Source of the DNA: Yponomeuta sedellus
Lineage: Eukaryota; Arthropoda; Insecta; Lepidoptera; Yponomeutidae
DNA: 64,000 nucleotides
Direction of reading: 5' to 3'
Assembly: GCA_934045075.1 (NCBI GenBank)
Contig: OW203722.1
Coordinates: 25,444,726-25,508,725, forward strand
The translations under genes were made by a program, and so were the position numbers. The notes under the pieces are model-generated. The model ran no database searches. It saw only the letters and a program-made list of their open reading frames with translations, and was not told where the DNA came from. Positions within the stretch are counted from its first letter, which is position 1. Every line of letters begins with the position of its first letter. This document shows positions 53,701-62,680 of the stretch, piece by piece.

Positions 53701-54893
53701 GCAGTAGGTTTTGGTACCCGTCTATTGATGAGGCGATTGAAAAAATTATAGCGAGCTGTAATATTTGTTTACAACTCAGAGCGTCACCGAACCGGGCGCC
53801 GTTAGCTGTCTGGCCCTACCCACTTCATCCATTTTATAGAATCCACATAGATTTTTTGGGCCCAATTTACAATAGCATGTATTTGGTAATCGTGGATGCC
53901 CATACAAAATGGGTAGAAGCTTATCACATGAGCACCGCCACAACTACAGCAGTAATAACTAAATTGCATGAATTCATGTCTAGGTTCGGGGTTCCGCATA
54001 CGATGGTCAGCGGTAATGGCACAGCGTTTGTCTCAAAAGAATTCGAATCGTTCTGCGCGGTGAATGGTATTGAGCATGTGACCTCACCCACATATCACCC
54101 GTCGAGCAATGGGCAGGCGGAGAGCTTTGTAAAAATAATTAAAAAGGGGATTAAGTCCAGTATTTTGAGTTGCAACGGTAATACTAAAGGAATCGAAGCT
54201 TGTTTACTAAAATATTTATTTGACTACAGAAATTCTGTACATTCAACAACAGGAAATTCGCCTGCCGAATTGGTATATGGGCATAAACTACGTTCACGCC
54301 TGGACCTGCTCACGGACAGGTCGGACGGCAAACCGTCGTCATCATCGGACAGTCTCACTAATCACGTTCGAATGAAACAGTCTTTGCAGAGTAAAGCATA
54401 TGGCGGGAAAAATAAACAAACCATTGTAGCAGGCGATGTGGTAATGTACAAGAAACCAAACAATAGTAATCAATGTGCATGGAATAAAGCTACTGTAATT
54501 AAAAAACTAGGTAAGGTGACATATTCTGTTAAAGATATTGTAACAGGACTTATGTATAAGAAACATAAAAACCAATTATTTGTATACAAAGGGACCAACA
54601 ACAACACTGAAACCAGTTATGACAGCCCATTGGAAATTAGTGACGTCACGTCTGATCAGGACCCACAGAATACACATCAACCGCAGACGGAGGAGACAGG
54701 GACAGTCAACTCTTCACCGCCTAGGGATACAAGAGCAGACGGTGATGCAGTCTCGGATCAAACTCAAGACACCAACGAAGAGTTCCATGAGGCTATAGAT
54801 ATGGCAATTGAAGGTCAGAACTCACCCAGCAGACGAGCGGGCGGTAGGTTGTTGCGTCCCTTGCCTAGAGTTAATTACAAACCTTTTCTTTAG
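50796..54893 (+). CDS. Ty3/Gypsy Gag-Pol polyprotein, integrase active site altered
   Basis: 1365 residues, no stop or frameshift. Gag-like N-terminus (1-200); two CCHC knuckles from C203 (CQVCGLKNHETTKC, CKKCNEKGHLRRMC); aspartic protease DSGS at D287; reverse transcriptase with KLDLTQAYAQFELDE and LLDD at about 566-569; RNase H with TVDAS at D715 and RTDHKPL; integrase zinc part (LHKSHLG, CNIC) and core. In the core D1019 (HIDFLGP) and E1109 (NGQAESF) are present, but the second Asp of the DDE triad is Gly1073 (VSGNGTAF where the family has S-D-N-G). The spacing to E1109 is the normal 35. One A-to-G change explains it. The copy should lack integrase activity. Confidence 0.95.
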   Translation: MAQLGILSSFDHNSQCWQTFKGRITQWFIANDVEAEVKKRAVLLSALSDCTFKLAADLALPKDIQTVPYDVIIILLDEHFTPKTKGFGGRYNFYAATQSLEETHTQWAARLRGLTANCRFLNIEEALRDQFLMGMLPGPERDKLFAQDLADLTLAKAVELADSMRSARAMTAAASGQQGRAQDNQLFKIAKSSKSASVYQVQCQVCGLKNHETTKCRYAKYKCKKCNEKGHLRRMCTKINFIESEGVLHENGDDDGELSLFNIRSVRGEPMTERVLVQGVPIDFQVDSGSAVTAISEKTYQQIFKHVPLSLPCKRLLSYTGDSINCVGIARLDLSYLGHTSVLNVYVIRNGGPPLLGRDFISIFKLEMMPVNYCEKADDLIVQLQSTFAAVFSDRLGKFNKFTVKLQLKEDAKPVFYKARSMAYALKEKVNKEIDRLLLEGILQRIDYAEYASPVVPVLKRNGSIRLCADYSVSLNKQLQIEQYPLPTAHELFTRLHGGQQFSKLDLTQAYAQFELDEASQKYTCINTHRGVFKYTRLVFGLASAPAIFQRAMDCVLAGMEGVLCLLDDILVTGVTKDQHLERLSAVLLRLQDAGLTLQKEKCEFLKDEVEYLGHTIDKHGLKKSSKKVEAMLNAPVPTNVSKLQSFLGLVNYYRNFVPAASTVLSPLYNLLQKGTKWCWTPEHDDAFKTIKELLASEQVLAHFNPEAKIILTVDASPSGLGAVLSQVGEDGVERPVSFASRTLNKAEKNYAQIQKEATAIVFGVRRYHQYLYGRAVPFTLRTDHKPLLSIFGPYRGIPEVSANRLQRYALFLSAYNYTIEYVRSADNSADFLSRASLPECESRGTGSQGERCAGSGVQAACDVIEDRASYVNFVIDASLPITITMLREETRKDVILKEVIHFIQQGWPSKITNTDLKPYFLNRSELSYESGCVMRGHKIVIPAKLRPQILSELHKSHLGICKTKAEARSRFWYPSIDEAIEKIIASCNICLQLRASPNRAPLAVWPYPLHPFYRIHIDFLGPIYNSMYLVIVDAHTKWVEAYHMSTATTTAVITKLHEFMSRFGVPHTMVSGNGTAFVSKEFESFCAVNGIEHVTSPTYHPSSNGQAESFVKIIKKGIKSSILSCNGNTKGIEACLLKYLFDYRNSVHSTTGNSPAELVYGHKLRSRLDLLTDRSDGKPSSSSDSLTNHVRMKQSLQSKAYGGKNKQTIVAGDVVMYKKPNNSNQCAWNKATVIKKLGKVTYSVKDIVTGLMYKKHKNQLFVYKGTNNNTETSYDSPLEISDVTSDQDPQNTHQPQTEETGTVNSSPPRDTRADGDAVSDQTQDTNEEFHEAIDMAIEGQNSPSRRAGGRLLRPLPRVNYKPFL

Positions 54894-54947
54894 ATTAAGT
54901 ACAAGATATTAGTTTAATATTATATAATATTCCTGGGATTGTTAATT

Positions 54948-54958
54948 AGAGGGAGGAA
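54948..54958 (+). other. Gypsy polypurine tract
   Basis: AGAGGGAGGAA, eleven purines, directly before the 3' LTR; primes plus-strand DNA synthesis. Confidence 0.85.
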
Positions 54959-55084
54959 TGTTATATATGTATATCTAGCTATAGATAGGTAGGTGGCTGT
55001 GCCACCGGTCTTGCTTGCGGACCAATAAATAATCAGTGTGCCGATACCTGCCGTTTCACTTACACGCCCCATTCGGATATAACA
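54959..55084 (+). repeat. Gypsy 3' LTR
   Basis: 126 bp, identical to the 5' LTR, followed by GGGTA. Confidence 0.95.
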
Positions 55085-55257
55085 GGGTAATTATAAAAAT
55101 AGTATGAGCTCTATTCTAAACGCCTACCTGGACTGTTCGGCACCATGATTGTTACACCAGGCTAAGGGATTCTCCCAAAACTCACAACGGGCCCCTAAAA
55201 AAGGGGTCCGCCATCAACGGGCCACCGAAGCCCCCTAATTTGACGCTCCGCACGCCC
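55085..55257. repeat. Tandem duplication, copy B, right part
   Basis: Matches 49844-50016 with a single difference (ATGATTG for ATGCTTG) over about 170 bp, in contrast to the ~10% divergence left of the insertion. Contains a GGGCCCCTAAAAAAGGGGTCC hairpin. Confidence 0.85.
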
Positions 55258-56500
55258 GCCCAAACCCAATACATCATTATTATCATTGCAGATATTTCCC
55301 ATTCAGATCACCGACGACGGAAACGCTCACGCTAACGACAATTTTATTTAGCAAGCCAAAGGCTTTTTTCGTTGGCTGCTTGATGTGATTAGATCTTTTT
55401 TGTTGAAGAGTTGATTATTTATCAGAGTTTTCCGTATTGTTTTAGGTTTGGTGCTGGATACGTCACCGAGTAGTTTTGTCGTTCGATTTTAACCTGTCCG
55501 TGTAGAGAGCTTTAGTCTTAAAAGTGGGATCAGATGATTCACTCGGATGAATATTCGCGCAAGTGAACGTCATGTTTTTGTGTGAGTCCTCGTTTATGCT
55601 GTTTGCATGGAGAAATAACGTAGATATGTACATTAAATTCGTTGTTTTTTAGCTTCACACGTATTTCAAGCGATTTAAGTACGTAATGATAGAAAGATAA
55701 ATCGCACTATGTTACCTGGTTTGAAAAGTAAGCTGGGTGAGCTTCAAGTTTACCTCTAAATATAAACAAATACCTTCAAAGGGATGAGTCTATGCCTTTC
55801 ATGAACTAGGTAAATATTGATTTTTTTACATTCCGAAAACATTTTGTTAGGATAAGAAAATAATTAGCTATATTCTCCACATTTAAACAAATAATAACTT
55901 TATAATAAATACGATTTTTAAGGCGTTTTATCTATAAAATAATCTCGACTAGACCCGTTTAATATATAACTAAATAATAACTTCACTTCTTCAGCCTGCA
56001 ACAGGCTACAAAAAGCAACCATTTTGAATTTATTCAGAGAAACTACCGACTTATTAACTTTCACTACCGGAAAAGGAACCGCCCCTTCTGCGCAGACTAT
56101 CCCGGGCCGATTTCAATGGCTAATGTAAATTCGCAAATGACTTTCAAGTGGCGGATTCATTTGAAATATAGACTAATATTAACTCAACTCTCGTGCCGGC
56201 TCGCAATGTAAATGCGAATGTCTCGAGTGTTTAATTGATGCCTACTCATCAGCCAGGGGCGTATTAAGGGCTAAGTGGCACGATTGCCACGAAAAAGATG
56301 AAGTGCTTCAGGAGCTAAGATACAGCTAACTGTATCTGGCAACTGCACAATTTTTCGGACGTATAAACGTCTGCCACACTTAAACGTAACTTTAATTGAG
56401 ATTCTTTTTTCTCGTGTGTGATGTTTCGAGAAAATGAATGCGTCGGCTTTCCTCTCGCTTGCGTCTTCATTCGCATAGAATTCAGATGGATAAGTCGTCG
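55258..56500. other. No gene recognised
   Basis: AT-rich, unique-looking. TTATCATTGCAG at about 55292 followed by an 18-codon open run is an isolated acceptor-like site. The stretch 56060-56235 is GC-richer without a convincing frame. Confidence 0.35.
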
Positions 56501-56757
56501 TCGTCGTCAGGCTATACTAGTCCACTGCTGGACATAGCCCTCCCCTAAAGAGCGCCACGTTGTGCTATCATAGGGGGTAATGCCCATAATCCCCACGCTG
56601 GGCATGCGGGTTGGGGATCGCAGTTCGGTGGAATTGTACTGCAGGGGGCGCTGCTGCCCACCCCCCGGTTTGTGTCCCTTAGTCGCCTTTTACGACACCC
56701 GCGGGAAGAATTGGGTTGGTGCTATTCTCTAGGCCGACACCACACAGCAGTATTTAA
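56501..56757 (-). mobile_element. SINE with RTE-like tail, full length
   Basis: Minus-strand copy with (CGA)n tail at the left (GTCGTCGTCGTC) and head GTGTGGTGTCGGCCTAGAG at the right. It is the cleanest reference for the family here, with CCCACCCCCCGG at the site expanded in 3206-3497. Confidence 0.8.
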
Positions 56758-57447
56758 TTCTGCTGATAAGATGGATAAGTAGTCTGTATTAAAACGTTAC
56801 GTAACGAGATGATTTATACAGCGTCTAGTGCCATCTTCGGTCACCCTAGATGGTCAAAATGCACTTTATTGATTGTTGTTTTATTTTAACGTAGTACATA
56901 CTTGTTTGCTATTAGGGACTGTTCACTGCCTTTTTAAAAACATTTTTTTCCGTGGAAACTAAGTTCAATTTATATGTGAAATATCTTCCGATAATCTCGT
57001 GTTAGTAGTCTTGTTTAAAATTTAAAAATTCACAAACTATTAGTACCGCTTCTAAATTTAAATAAATTACTACTGGTGAATTAACACTACTTCCTGGAAT
57101 ACAGATATCAAGCAAACATATAACAAAAACAAATATCATACTTGTAAATTGATTTAAAACCTAGTTTTAATTTAGATCACATCAACACTTCGGAAAAGTT
57201 TTCGAAAAAAAATATTTCTATATCTATCTTGTGCGTAAACAAAGCTTACCAATTCAAAATAATGAAAAATAAATACAATTTACGGGCCAGCTGTAGTTAA
57301 TCTATGTATACCTACCCCAGAATACGTACCTGTGCCTCCTTGTTGGTTCAACAGTGTACCGCCGAGATAGTACTATGGTTTGCTTTAAAATTCCAATTAC
57401 GTACTGAATTGTTTTATGTAACGACAGTCAAGAGGTTGAATAGGTCG
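56758..57447. other. No gene recognised
   Basis: AT-rich. Holds the 12885-type dispersed repeat at about 56800-56865; nothing else seen. Confidence 0.4.
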
Positions 57448-57692
57448 TTATCAACCCTTGTTTGTCCCCACTGTTGGGACACGGGTCTCTTCCTGCATCG
57501 CAGGAAGGTTAGGCCATACTCCACCACGGGGGCCAAGACCTGGTTGGTGGACGACTGTAAGGCAGTGGCGGGCCTTACTGTCAGATATCAAGCGCCATAA
57601 GGCCCTTGAAATGGCTTAACGACTGCCATTACATGTCAGCCGGCACCAACGGCTTAACGTGCCCTGCGAAGCACGGAAGCGCTCGGAAAAAT
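57448..57692 (-). mobile_element. 5S-SINE, 5'-truncated
   Basis: Tail TTATCAACCCTTGTTTGTCC at the left and body to CGGAAGCGCTCGGAAAAATG; the 5S-like core is absent. A ~10-base deletion lies near TCAGATATCAAGCGCC. Confidence 0.75.
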
Positions 57693-58011
57693 GTATGTTA
57701 CAGAGAATATAATATCAAATCTCGCGTCGCAAACCGATTACCGCGTGAGCATTGTGTTATAATACACTCAAGAGCAATTAATCAGTCACTGACGAAAATG
57801 CAACAAAATATGACGTTGTTTGTTACCTGTACGTTGGCTTAATGAAGTAAAAATCGTAACAAATACTGCTGCTACTAATGAATGCGGAAATATCAATGAG
57901 TGCGTCAGTAGTCCTTATTGATCGTATCGTAACTACACACTAACAAGCAATCAAGCTACAGTGTAGTTACAATATTTAAACTTGAGATTTGCATGCAGCA
58001 TGCAGCATGCA

Positions 58012-58140
58012 GACGCCCTATGTCGATAAGCGAACTGCCGGCATATGCTGAATGCGGCAAGCTAAAGGGCGCTATGGTGCTTATTACGGGAAGGCTATGT
58101 CCAGATTGTCCAGCAGTGGACTAATATAGCCTGAAGAAGA
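58012..58140 (+). mobile_element. RTE-like LINE tail fragment
   Basis: GCGAACTGCCGGCATATGCTG, AATGCGGCAAGCTAAAGGGC, then a tail with a 10-base internal duplication (TGTCCAGATTGTCCAGCAGT) and a GAAGAAG end. Confidence 0.6.
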
Positions 58141-58318
58141 ATAAAAAGAGTGTTTAAGAGTCAATTTCAACAGGTCTTATAAAATCTTCATTTCCATGTA
58201 CTTTTTTATCTTAGGGTTTTTTTACAAAACAAAACTCTTTTATTGTTGTTTATGATAATGTATGTACTCTTGCTTAATATCTATCTGATAACTTAAAAAA
58301 CTAGCAAGATAAACTGGT

Positions 58319-59585
58319 CTAAAAATTTCGTGCCACGGCGATGACACATGAGTGCACGGCAATGAAACAAGCGTCCACGGCAATGAAATAACTGTGCCAT
58401 AGGAATGAAAGAATCAACCCACGGAAATGAAAACATATTTTATTTCTCCGAGAGGGAAATGAAAACCCAGATATGGGTCGTTTCTTAATTTTTGACGTCT
58501 TTTTTTTTCAGCCAATCTTTTTCTCTCCTTTCTCTCCCCCTCAGATAATTTTGTTTTGGGCATCTTGGCATCTTAAAAATAAACAATCCATTATTAAAAT
58601 CAGACTGCAGTATGTGCTGGTGCGTTCGTTTGTGAGGGTGTATTATACGATTGATAAAGTACTAAATGTTACCAAAAGATGATAAAATACATTTTCTTTA
58701 CCTAATCATAACATGGCGATGAAAACAAAAGTCACGGAAATGAAATACTTGGCCATGGCAATGAAAATAATTTGTTTTATAAAGCATGGCAATTAATTTT
58801 CTTTCATTGATGTGTCTTTTTTTTCATTACCATAGCAAATTTCGACCACGGGAACCACAGCAATGAAAACACGGTGATGAAAATCGAGGCAATAAATAGA
58901 AATAACAAAAAATCTATTAACCATTCGACAAAATAAACACTTGACAAATAATCATAAGAGAAATAGCGTTCTATCGAATGTTTACTTAAGATGACAATCT
59001 TAATTTAAATAGAAGTTATACCTATCCACGGCAATAAAAGAAAAAATGTCCAGCAACAAAAAAAAATATTGACTTAACGAATATCGCGAAAACGCAGGCA
59101 CGTGCGTACGTCCTTCTGCGACGAGCACTTAGGCGGCATTAAACACAAACGTTTCGCGCACCGGGGATGGGAAACAAGTCGTTAGGTAAAACAATATACT
59201 TGAACATGATTAGGACACGGCGATTAACGGTAGTTCTGGGACAGATACATTTTTATTAACCATTCGTTGTACTGTGTAAATATTTCAATAAATGTATTTC
59301 GTAACAATACTTTGACTATTAATGTATCAAATAAAATTAGTTTTTAGTACAAAGAACCAATAGATGTTTATCAATAAAGAATAATACACAACAAGGTGAC
59401 GTGCGGACAAACATGGCAATGAAAGATTTCGGGATTTAATTTTTTTTTGGAGTATCCATTATTCTTATTAACAAAATGTTTAGTGCTACACATAGATTAC
59501 CATATCATCTAGCCGAAAAAAAATGTTAGAACATTAACACTTTCTTTTTTAATTACCAATTTCATTTGTGCCACGCAATTTTTAG
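58319..59585. mobile_element. TIR element with a dispersed CACGGCAATGAAA array
   Basis: The left end CTAAAAATTTCGTGCCAC mirrors the right end, which on the minus strand reads CTAAAAATTGCGTGGCAC. Inside, the 13-mer CAYGGMAATGAAA (up to three changes) occurs about 17 times, mostly plus-strand, at irregular spacing. Examples start at 58355, 58376, 58420, 58712, 58733, 58754, 58856, 58870, 59027 and 59412. Most lie within 700 bp of the left end. No transposase coding was found. A non-autonomous DNA transposon with transposase-binding subterminal repeats is the likeliest reading; the superfamily is unknown. Confidence 0.55.
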
Positions 59586-59657
59586 TTCCGGGAAATTCAC
59601 CCTTAAGGGTCTCCGTTCGTAACACTACCGCCACCAATAGAAAGAAAAGCATGTTGT

Positions 59658-59775
59658 GCGTGACCTCTGTGGTGCAGCGGTAGCGCATCCAAGAGGTCCT
59701 GGGTTCAATCCTCAGCTACGGACAAAATAAACCCCAGGTTTTGGATATCTACGTGATTGTGATGTCATTAGTATT
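59658..59775 (+). mobile_element. tRNA-Gly-like SINE, internally deleted and 3'-truncated
   Basis: GACCTCTGTGGTGCAGCGGT, then GCATCCAAGAGGTCCTGGG and TTCAATCCTCAGC. The anticodon arm is deleted. The body CCCAGGTTTTGGATATC runs to GATGTCATTAG. Confidence 0.65.
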
Positions 59776-60043
59776 TCTTAATGATTCGCGATACTCATAA
59801 ACGATAGTTAGTTACAGGTTCATGATCCTTGGTGTAAAAAATAGGATGTTCTCATTGGTGGCGCGCTTAATTCATGGAGCACCTTAAGTACCAACTTAGC
59901 AGATATTTATGATTGAAATTTGGGAAGTCTGAAAGGTGAAACTTACCTTAGTACGACGTCTGAAGCTTCTAATACCTGTAACAAGTCAACAATTTATTAG
60001 ACGGTTAGCGACGACCCTTACAAAAGGTGATAAAGGGTGATGC

Positions 60044-60324
60044 TATCACATACATACATACATACATACATACATACATACATACATACATACATACATA
60101 CATACATACATACATACATACATACATACATACATACATACATACATACATACATACATACATACATACATACATACATACATACATACATACATACATA
60201 CATACATACATACATACATACATACATACATACATACATACATACATACATACATACATACATACATACATACATACATACATACATACATACATACATA
60301 CATACATACATACATACATACATA
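60044..60324. repeat. (CATA)n microsatellite, ~280 bp
   Basis: Uninterrupted CATA units. On the minus strand it is (TATG)n, the 3' tail of the LINE end at 60325-60450. Frames through it are repeat translations, not genes. Confidence 0.95.
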
Positions 60325-60450
60325 ATCTCACGCCTGTATGACAAAGGGGTAGGCAGAGACCAGGGACTGCCACTTGCCACGATCCTGACAGATCACCTTC
60401 GCTTCATCAACTTTCATAAGTCGTTGCATGCACGCACACCGGTGCGCATG
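60325..60450 (-). pseudogene. LINE C-terminus (SAYP family) with (TATG)n tail
   Basis: The minus strand encodes DEAKVICQDRGKWQSL and VSAYPFVIQA(W), then the microsatellite tail. It is the best-preserved terminus of the family at 39003. Confidence 0.6.
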
Positions 60451-60573
60451 TAACGACTCACGCATGCTATCACCTTTTATTTAATGTGACATTATTAGTG
60501 CCAACAAAGACATACACACACATACACACCCTCACACACACATCCATACATAAACATATTTCACACCCTCATC

Positions 60574-60731
60574 AACCCTGCGTTCCGAGATGCGATGAAA
60601 TCGATTACAGTGCCAATCCATACAAGTGCAGTAGGCACAAAAACCCTATCTCGTGCGAGATACTTTGGGACTACTAAATTTGGTTGGATTCGCGCTGTAA
60701 TCGATTTCATCGCATCTTGGAACGCAGGGTT
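60574..60731. mobile_element. MITE with 37-bp near-perfect TIRs
   Basis: AACCCTGCGTTCCGAGATGC and onward to CAG (60574-60610) is repeated inverted at 60695-60731 with one mismatch. The 84-base interior is non-coding. The target duplication is unclear. Confidence 0.75.
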
Positions 60732-60834
60732 AGTTTTCACTGTTTTGGTTTTCTTCCAGCTTTGCTAAAAAGATAATAATAACTTCAACACAACAAAACC
60801 ACCACACGCTGTGGAAATGACATCACAAAGATAT

Positions 60835-61238
60835 CGAAGCACTCGTGGCCTACCGAGAAAATCGTGAAAGTGATTGGAATCAATGAGTTAAGCAACGACA
60901 GGTGCGGTAAGGTGCAGGATAGGTGACCATCCCGTGAATACCGCTGGTGGTTTTTTTTTCCGATCGCTGTGCTTCTTTGCTTCACAAGGCACGCTAAGCC
61001 GTGGGTGCCGGCTGTCATGTAATGACAAACGTTAACCCATGTCCGAGGTCGGATAAGTCAAGTCAGAGGCCTTGTGGGCGGGCGGGCGGCTTGATAACTT
61101 CTGTCAGTAAGGCCCGCCACTGCCTTACAATCCTCCACCAACCCGGACCTGGCCCCAGTGGTGAAGTATGGCCTAACCTTCCTGCGATGCAGGAAGGGAC
61201 CCGTGCCCCAGCAGTGAGGACATACCAGGATTGATATC
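60835..61238 (+). mobile_element. 5S rRNA-derived SINE, subfamily A, full length, diverged
   Basis: CGAAGCACTCGTGGCCTACC, core GAGTTAAGCAACGACAGGTG then GGATAGGTGACCATCCC, and the body to CATACCAGGATTGATATC. About 25 extra bases interrupt the body (CGAGGTCGGATAAGTCAAGT region). Confidence 0.8.
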
Positions 61239-61249
61239 AAGTACGGCAG

Positions 61250-61315
61250 TATCCAGCGGAAGTCGATCCCGCGACCTCGCGGTGGTCAAGTGTGTTACTG
61301 CTAGACTAACGAGAC
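61250..61315 (-). mobile_element. tRNA-like SINE head
   Basis: The minus strand reads GTCTCGTTAGTCTAGCAGTA, then GAGGTCGCGGGATCGACTTCC. B box recognisable, acceptor stem not closed. Confidence 0.5.
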
Positions 61316-61534
61316 AGTCAAAGAAACATTCGTCCCACTAATTTAATATCACAAAAGCGGCAACTTTGCGCCGGCACTGGGACACTAACTTACAGAACAT
61401 CTGCACAGCTGCATCGTTGTTTCGGTGTGCTGCAAAATGTACTGGCGACGCCAAAAGTAGAGTGAAGATATGGCGAGTTTGCTCAGCGGCCCTGTTCGGC
61501 AGAGTTCTGAAAAGGCCCAAGCCTAGCTGTGGAT

Positions 61535-61680
61535 ACCGATAGATAATTATAGATAGATAGCGAACACTATATTGCACAACCAGAAAAAAGAATACAAACA
61601 TGATTTCTTTAACCTAAGTAATGTTATACAATTGGCGGACTTCTAGCTAAGAGCGATCTCTTCCAGACAACTTTTGGATG
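61535..61680 (-). mobile_element. LINE 3' UTR fragment with (ATCT)n tail
   Basis: On the minus strand: GAAGAGATCGCTCTTAGC, GTCCGCCAATTGTATAAC, GGTTGTGCAATATAGTGTTC and CTATCTATCTATAATTATC. It shares ACAATTGGCGG with the start of the tandem duplication at 49184. Confidence 0.5.
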
Positions 61681-61751
61681 GCGTGGATTGCATGAAGAAT
61701 ATAGTCGGTACGTGCATGTACATAAATAATTCATTCGAAAATATATTGATA

Positions 61752-61890
61752 ACTAGTAAAGAGGTTCGAAGTTTCGTTGATGTCGGCACTTGCCCATTAG
61801 CGCAGTTGGGAGAGCGCTGGTACGGTTAGCCGGAGGTCGCGGGATAGAGACCGGCATGGGCGGAATTTTTAGCCTCTAAATAGATTTAAA
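61752..61890 (+). mobile_element. Fold-back tRNA SINE, 5'-truncated
   Basis: Target duplication AAAATATATTGATA (61738-61751 and 61891-61904). Starts in the leader (GTAAAGAGGTTCGAAG), head with A box (TTAGCGCAGTTGGGAGAGCG) and a damaged B box (CGGGATAGAGACC), and 3' end TAGCCTCTAAATAGATTT. Confidence 0.8.
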
Positions 61891-62001
61891 AAAATATATT
61901 GATACTAAATAGTAAAAGAGTGCGAGAATATAAAATGATGATGAATCTTCCATTGTTCTTTAAGAAAAACGTGATTTTTTTATGTTTTGAAAATACACAA
62001 G

Positions 62002-62092
62002 CCACCAATGGTTAGTGCATAATTAAACCATTGGTGGTTTATAAACCGCTTGGATATATCCATGCTACCGCTTGGATATATCCAAGCGGTAG
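62002..62092. repeat. Clustered palindromes
   Basis: CCACCAATGGTT / AACCATTGGTGG (62002-62037) is followed by a perfect 28-base palindrome at 62065-62092 with CTACCGCTTGGATA arms. Part of the arm (CCGCTTGGATATATCCA) is also directly repeated just upstream. Confidence 0.8.
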
Positions 62093-62300
62093 CCCAGTAG
62101 ATATAACAATAGACTCGGAAGCGACAGACCCAGGTTTGATTCTCAGTGCGGGCATGCAATCGGCTTTGAATATGAACATTTGTAGCAATATCTAAATGTG
62201 AAGGAGAAGGAAAACATCGTGAGAAAACCTTAGTGTCTGAGGTGTTCAAATTCCTTATCGCATGAAATTGCCAATCCGCGGTGGGCACGCGAGGTCATTA
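62088..62300 (+). mobile_element. tRNA-derived SINE
   Basis: Head GGTAGCCCAGTAGATATAAC, GACTCGGAAGCGACAG, CAGGTTTGATTCTCAG. Body GGAGAAGGAAAACATCGTGA, TTGCCAATCCGCGGTGGGC to AGATTATACTCTCTC. Confidence 0.6.
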
Positions 62301-62361
62301 AGATTATACTCTCTCAATGATATAAGGCTTGTGCCATGTAGTACGATGCTTCTCGTTATCG

Positions 62362-62680
62362 TTATCAACCCTTGTATGTTCCCACTGCTGGGGCACGGGT
62401 CTCTTCCTGTCGCAGGAAGGTTAGGCCATAATCCACCACGGGGGCCAAGTCCGGGTTGGTGGAGGATTGTAAGACAGTGGCGGGCCTTACTGTCAGAAGT
62501 TATCAAGCCGCCCATAAGGCCTCTGACATGGCTTAACGACTGCCATTATATAAGCGCTCCGAAAAATGCCACTAGCGGTAGTCACGGGACGCTCACCCAT
62601 CCCGTACCTGACCACGCCTGTTGTTGCTTATCCAACCGATTGATTTCAATCACTCGGTTCGCCTAGGCCACGGGCGCTTA
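62362..62680 (-). mobile_element. 5S rRNA-derived SINE, subfamily A, near full length
   Basis: Tail TTATCAACCCTTGTATGTTC at the left; the minus-strand head TAAGCGCCCGTGGCCTAGG at the right with core CAACAACAGGCGTGGTCAGG then GGGATGGGTGAGCG. About 50 body bases are deleted after CCATTATATAAGCGC. Confidence 0.8.

Larger units (their letters stand above)
50634..55084 (+). mobile_element. Complete Ty3/Gypsy LTR retrotransposon
   Basis: 4451 bp with 126-bp LTRs identical over their whole length and a 5-bp target duplication GGGTA (50629-50633 and 55085-55089). A primer-binding site, single ORF and polypurine tract are present. Short LTRs, two CCHC knuckles, a tRNA-Ser primer and one fused gag-pol frame recall the Mag lineage, but the clade is a guess. 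No env. The insertion is very recent by LTR identity. Confidence 0.95.

Noticed and set aside
50634..55084. Endogenous retrovirus with an envelope gene
   Set aside because: The single gag-pol frame runs almost to the polypurine tract; there is no room for or sign of an env ORF.
60005..60453. Long open frames with MYVCMYVC- or HTYIHTYI-type repeats on both strands
   Set aside because: They are translations of the (CATA)n microsatellite, open in several frames at once; no evidence of a gene.
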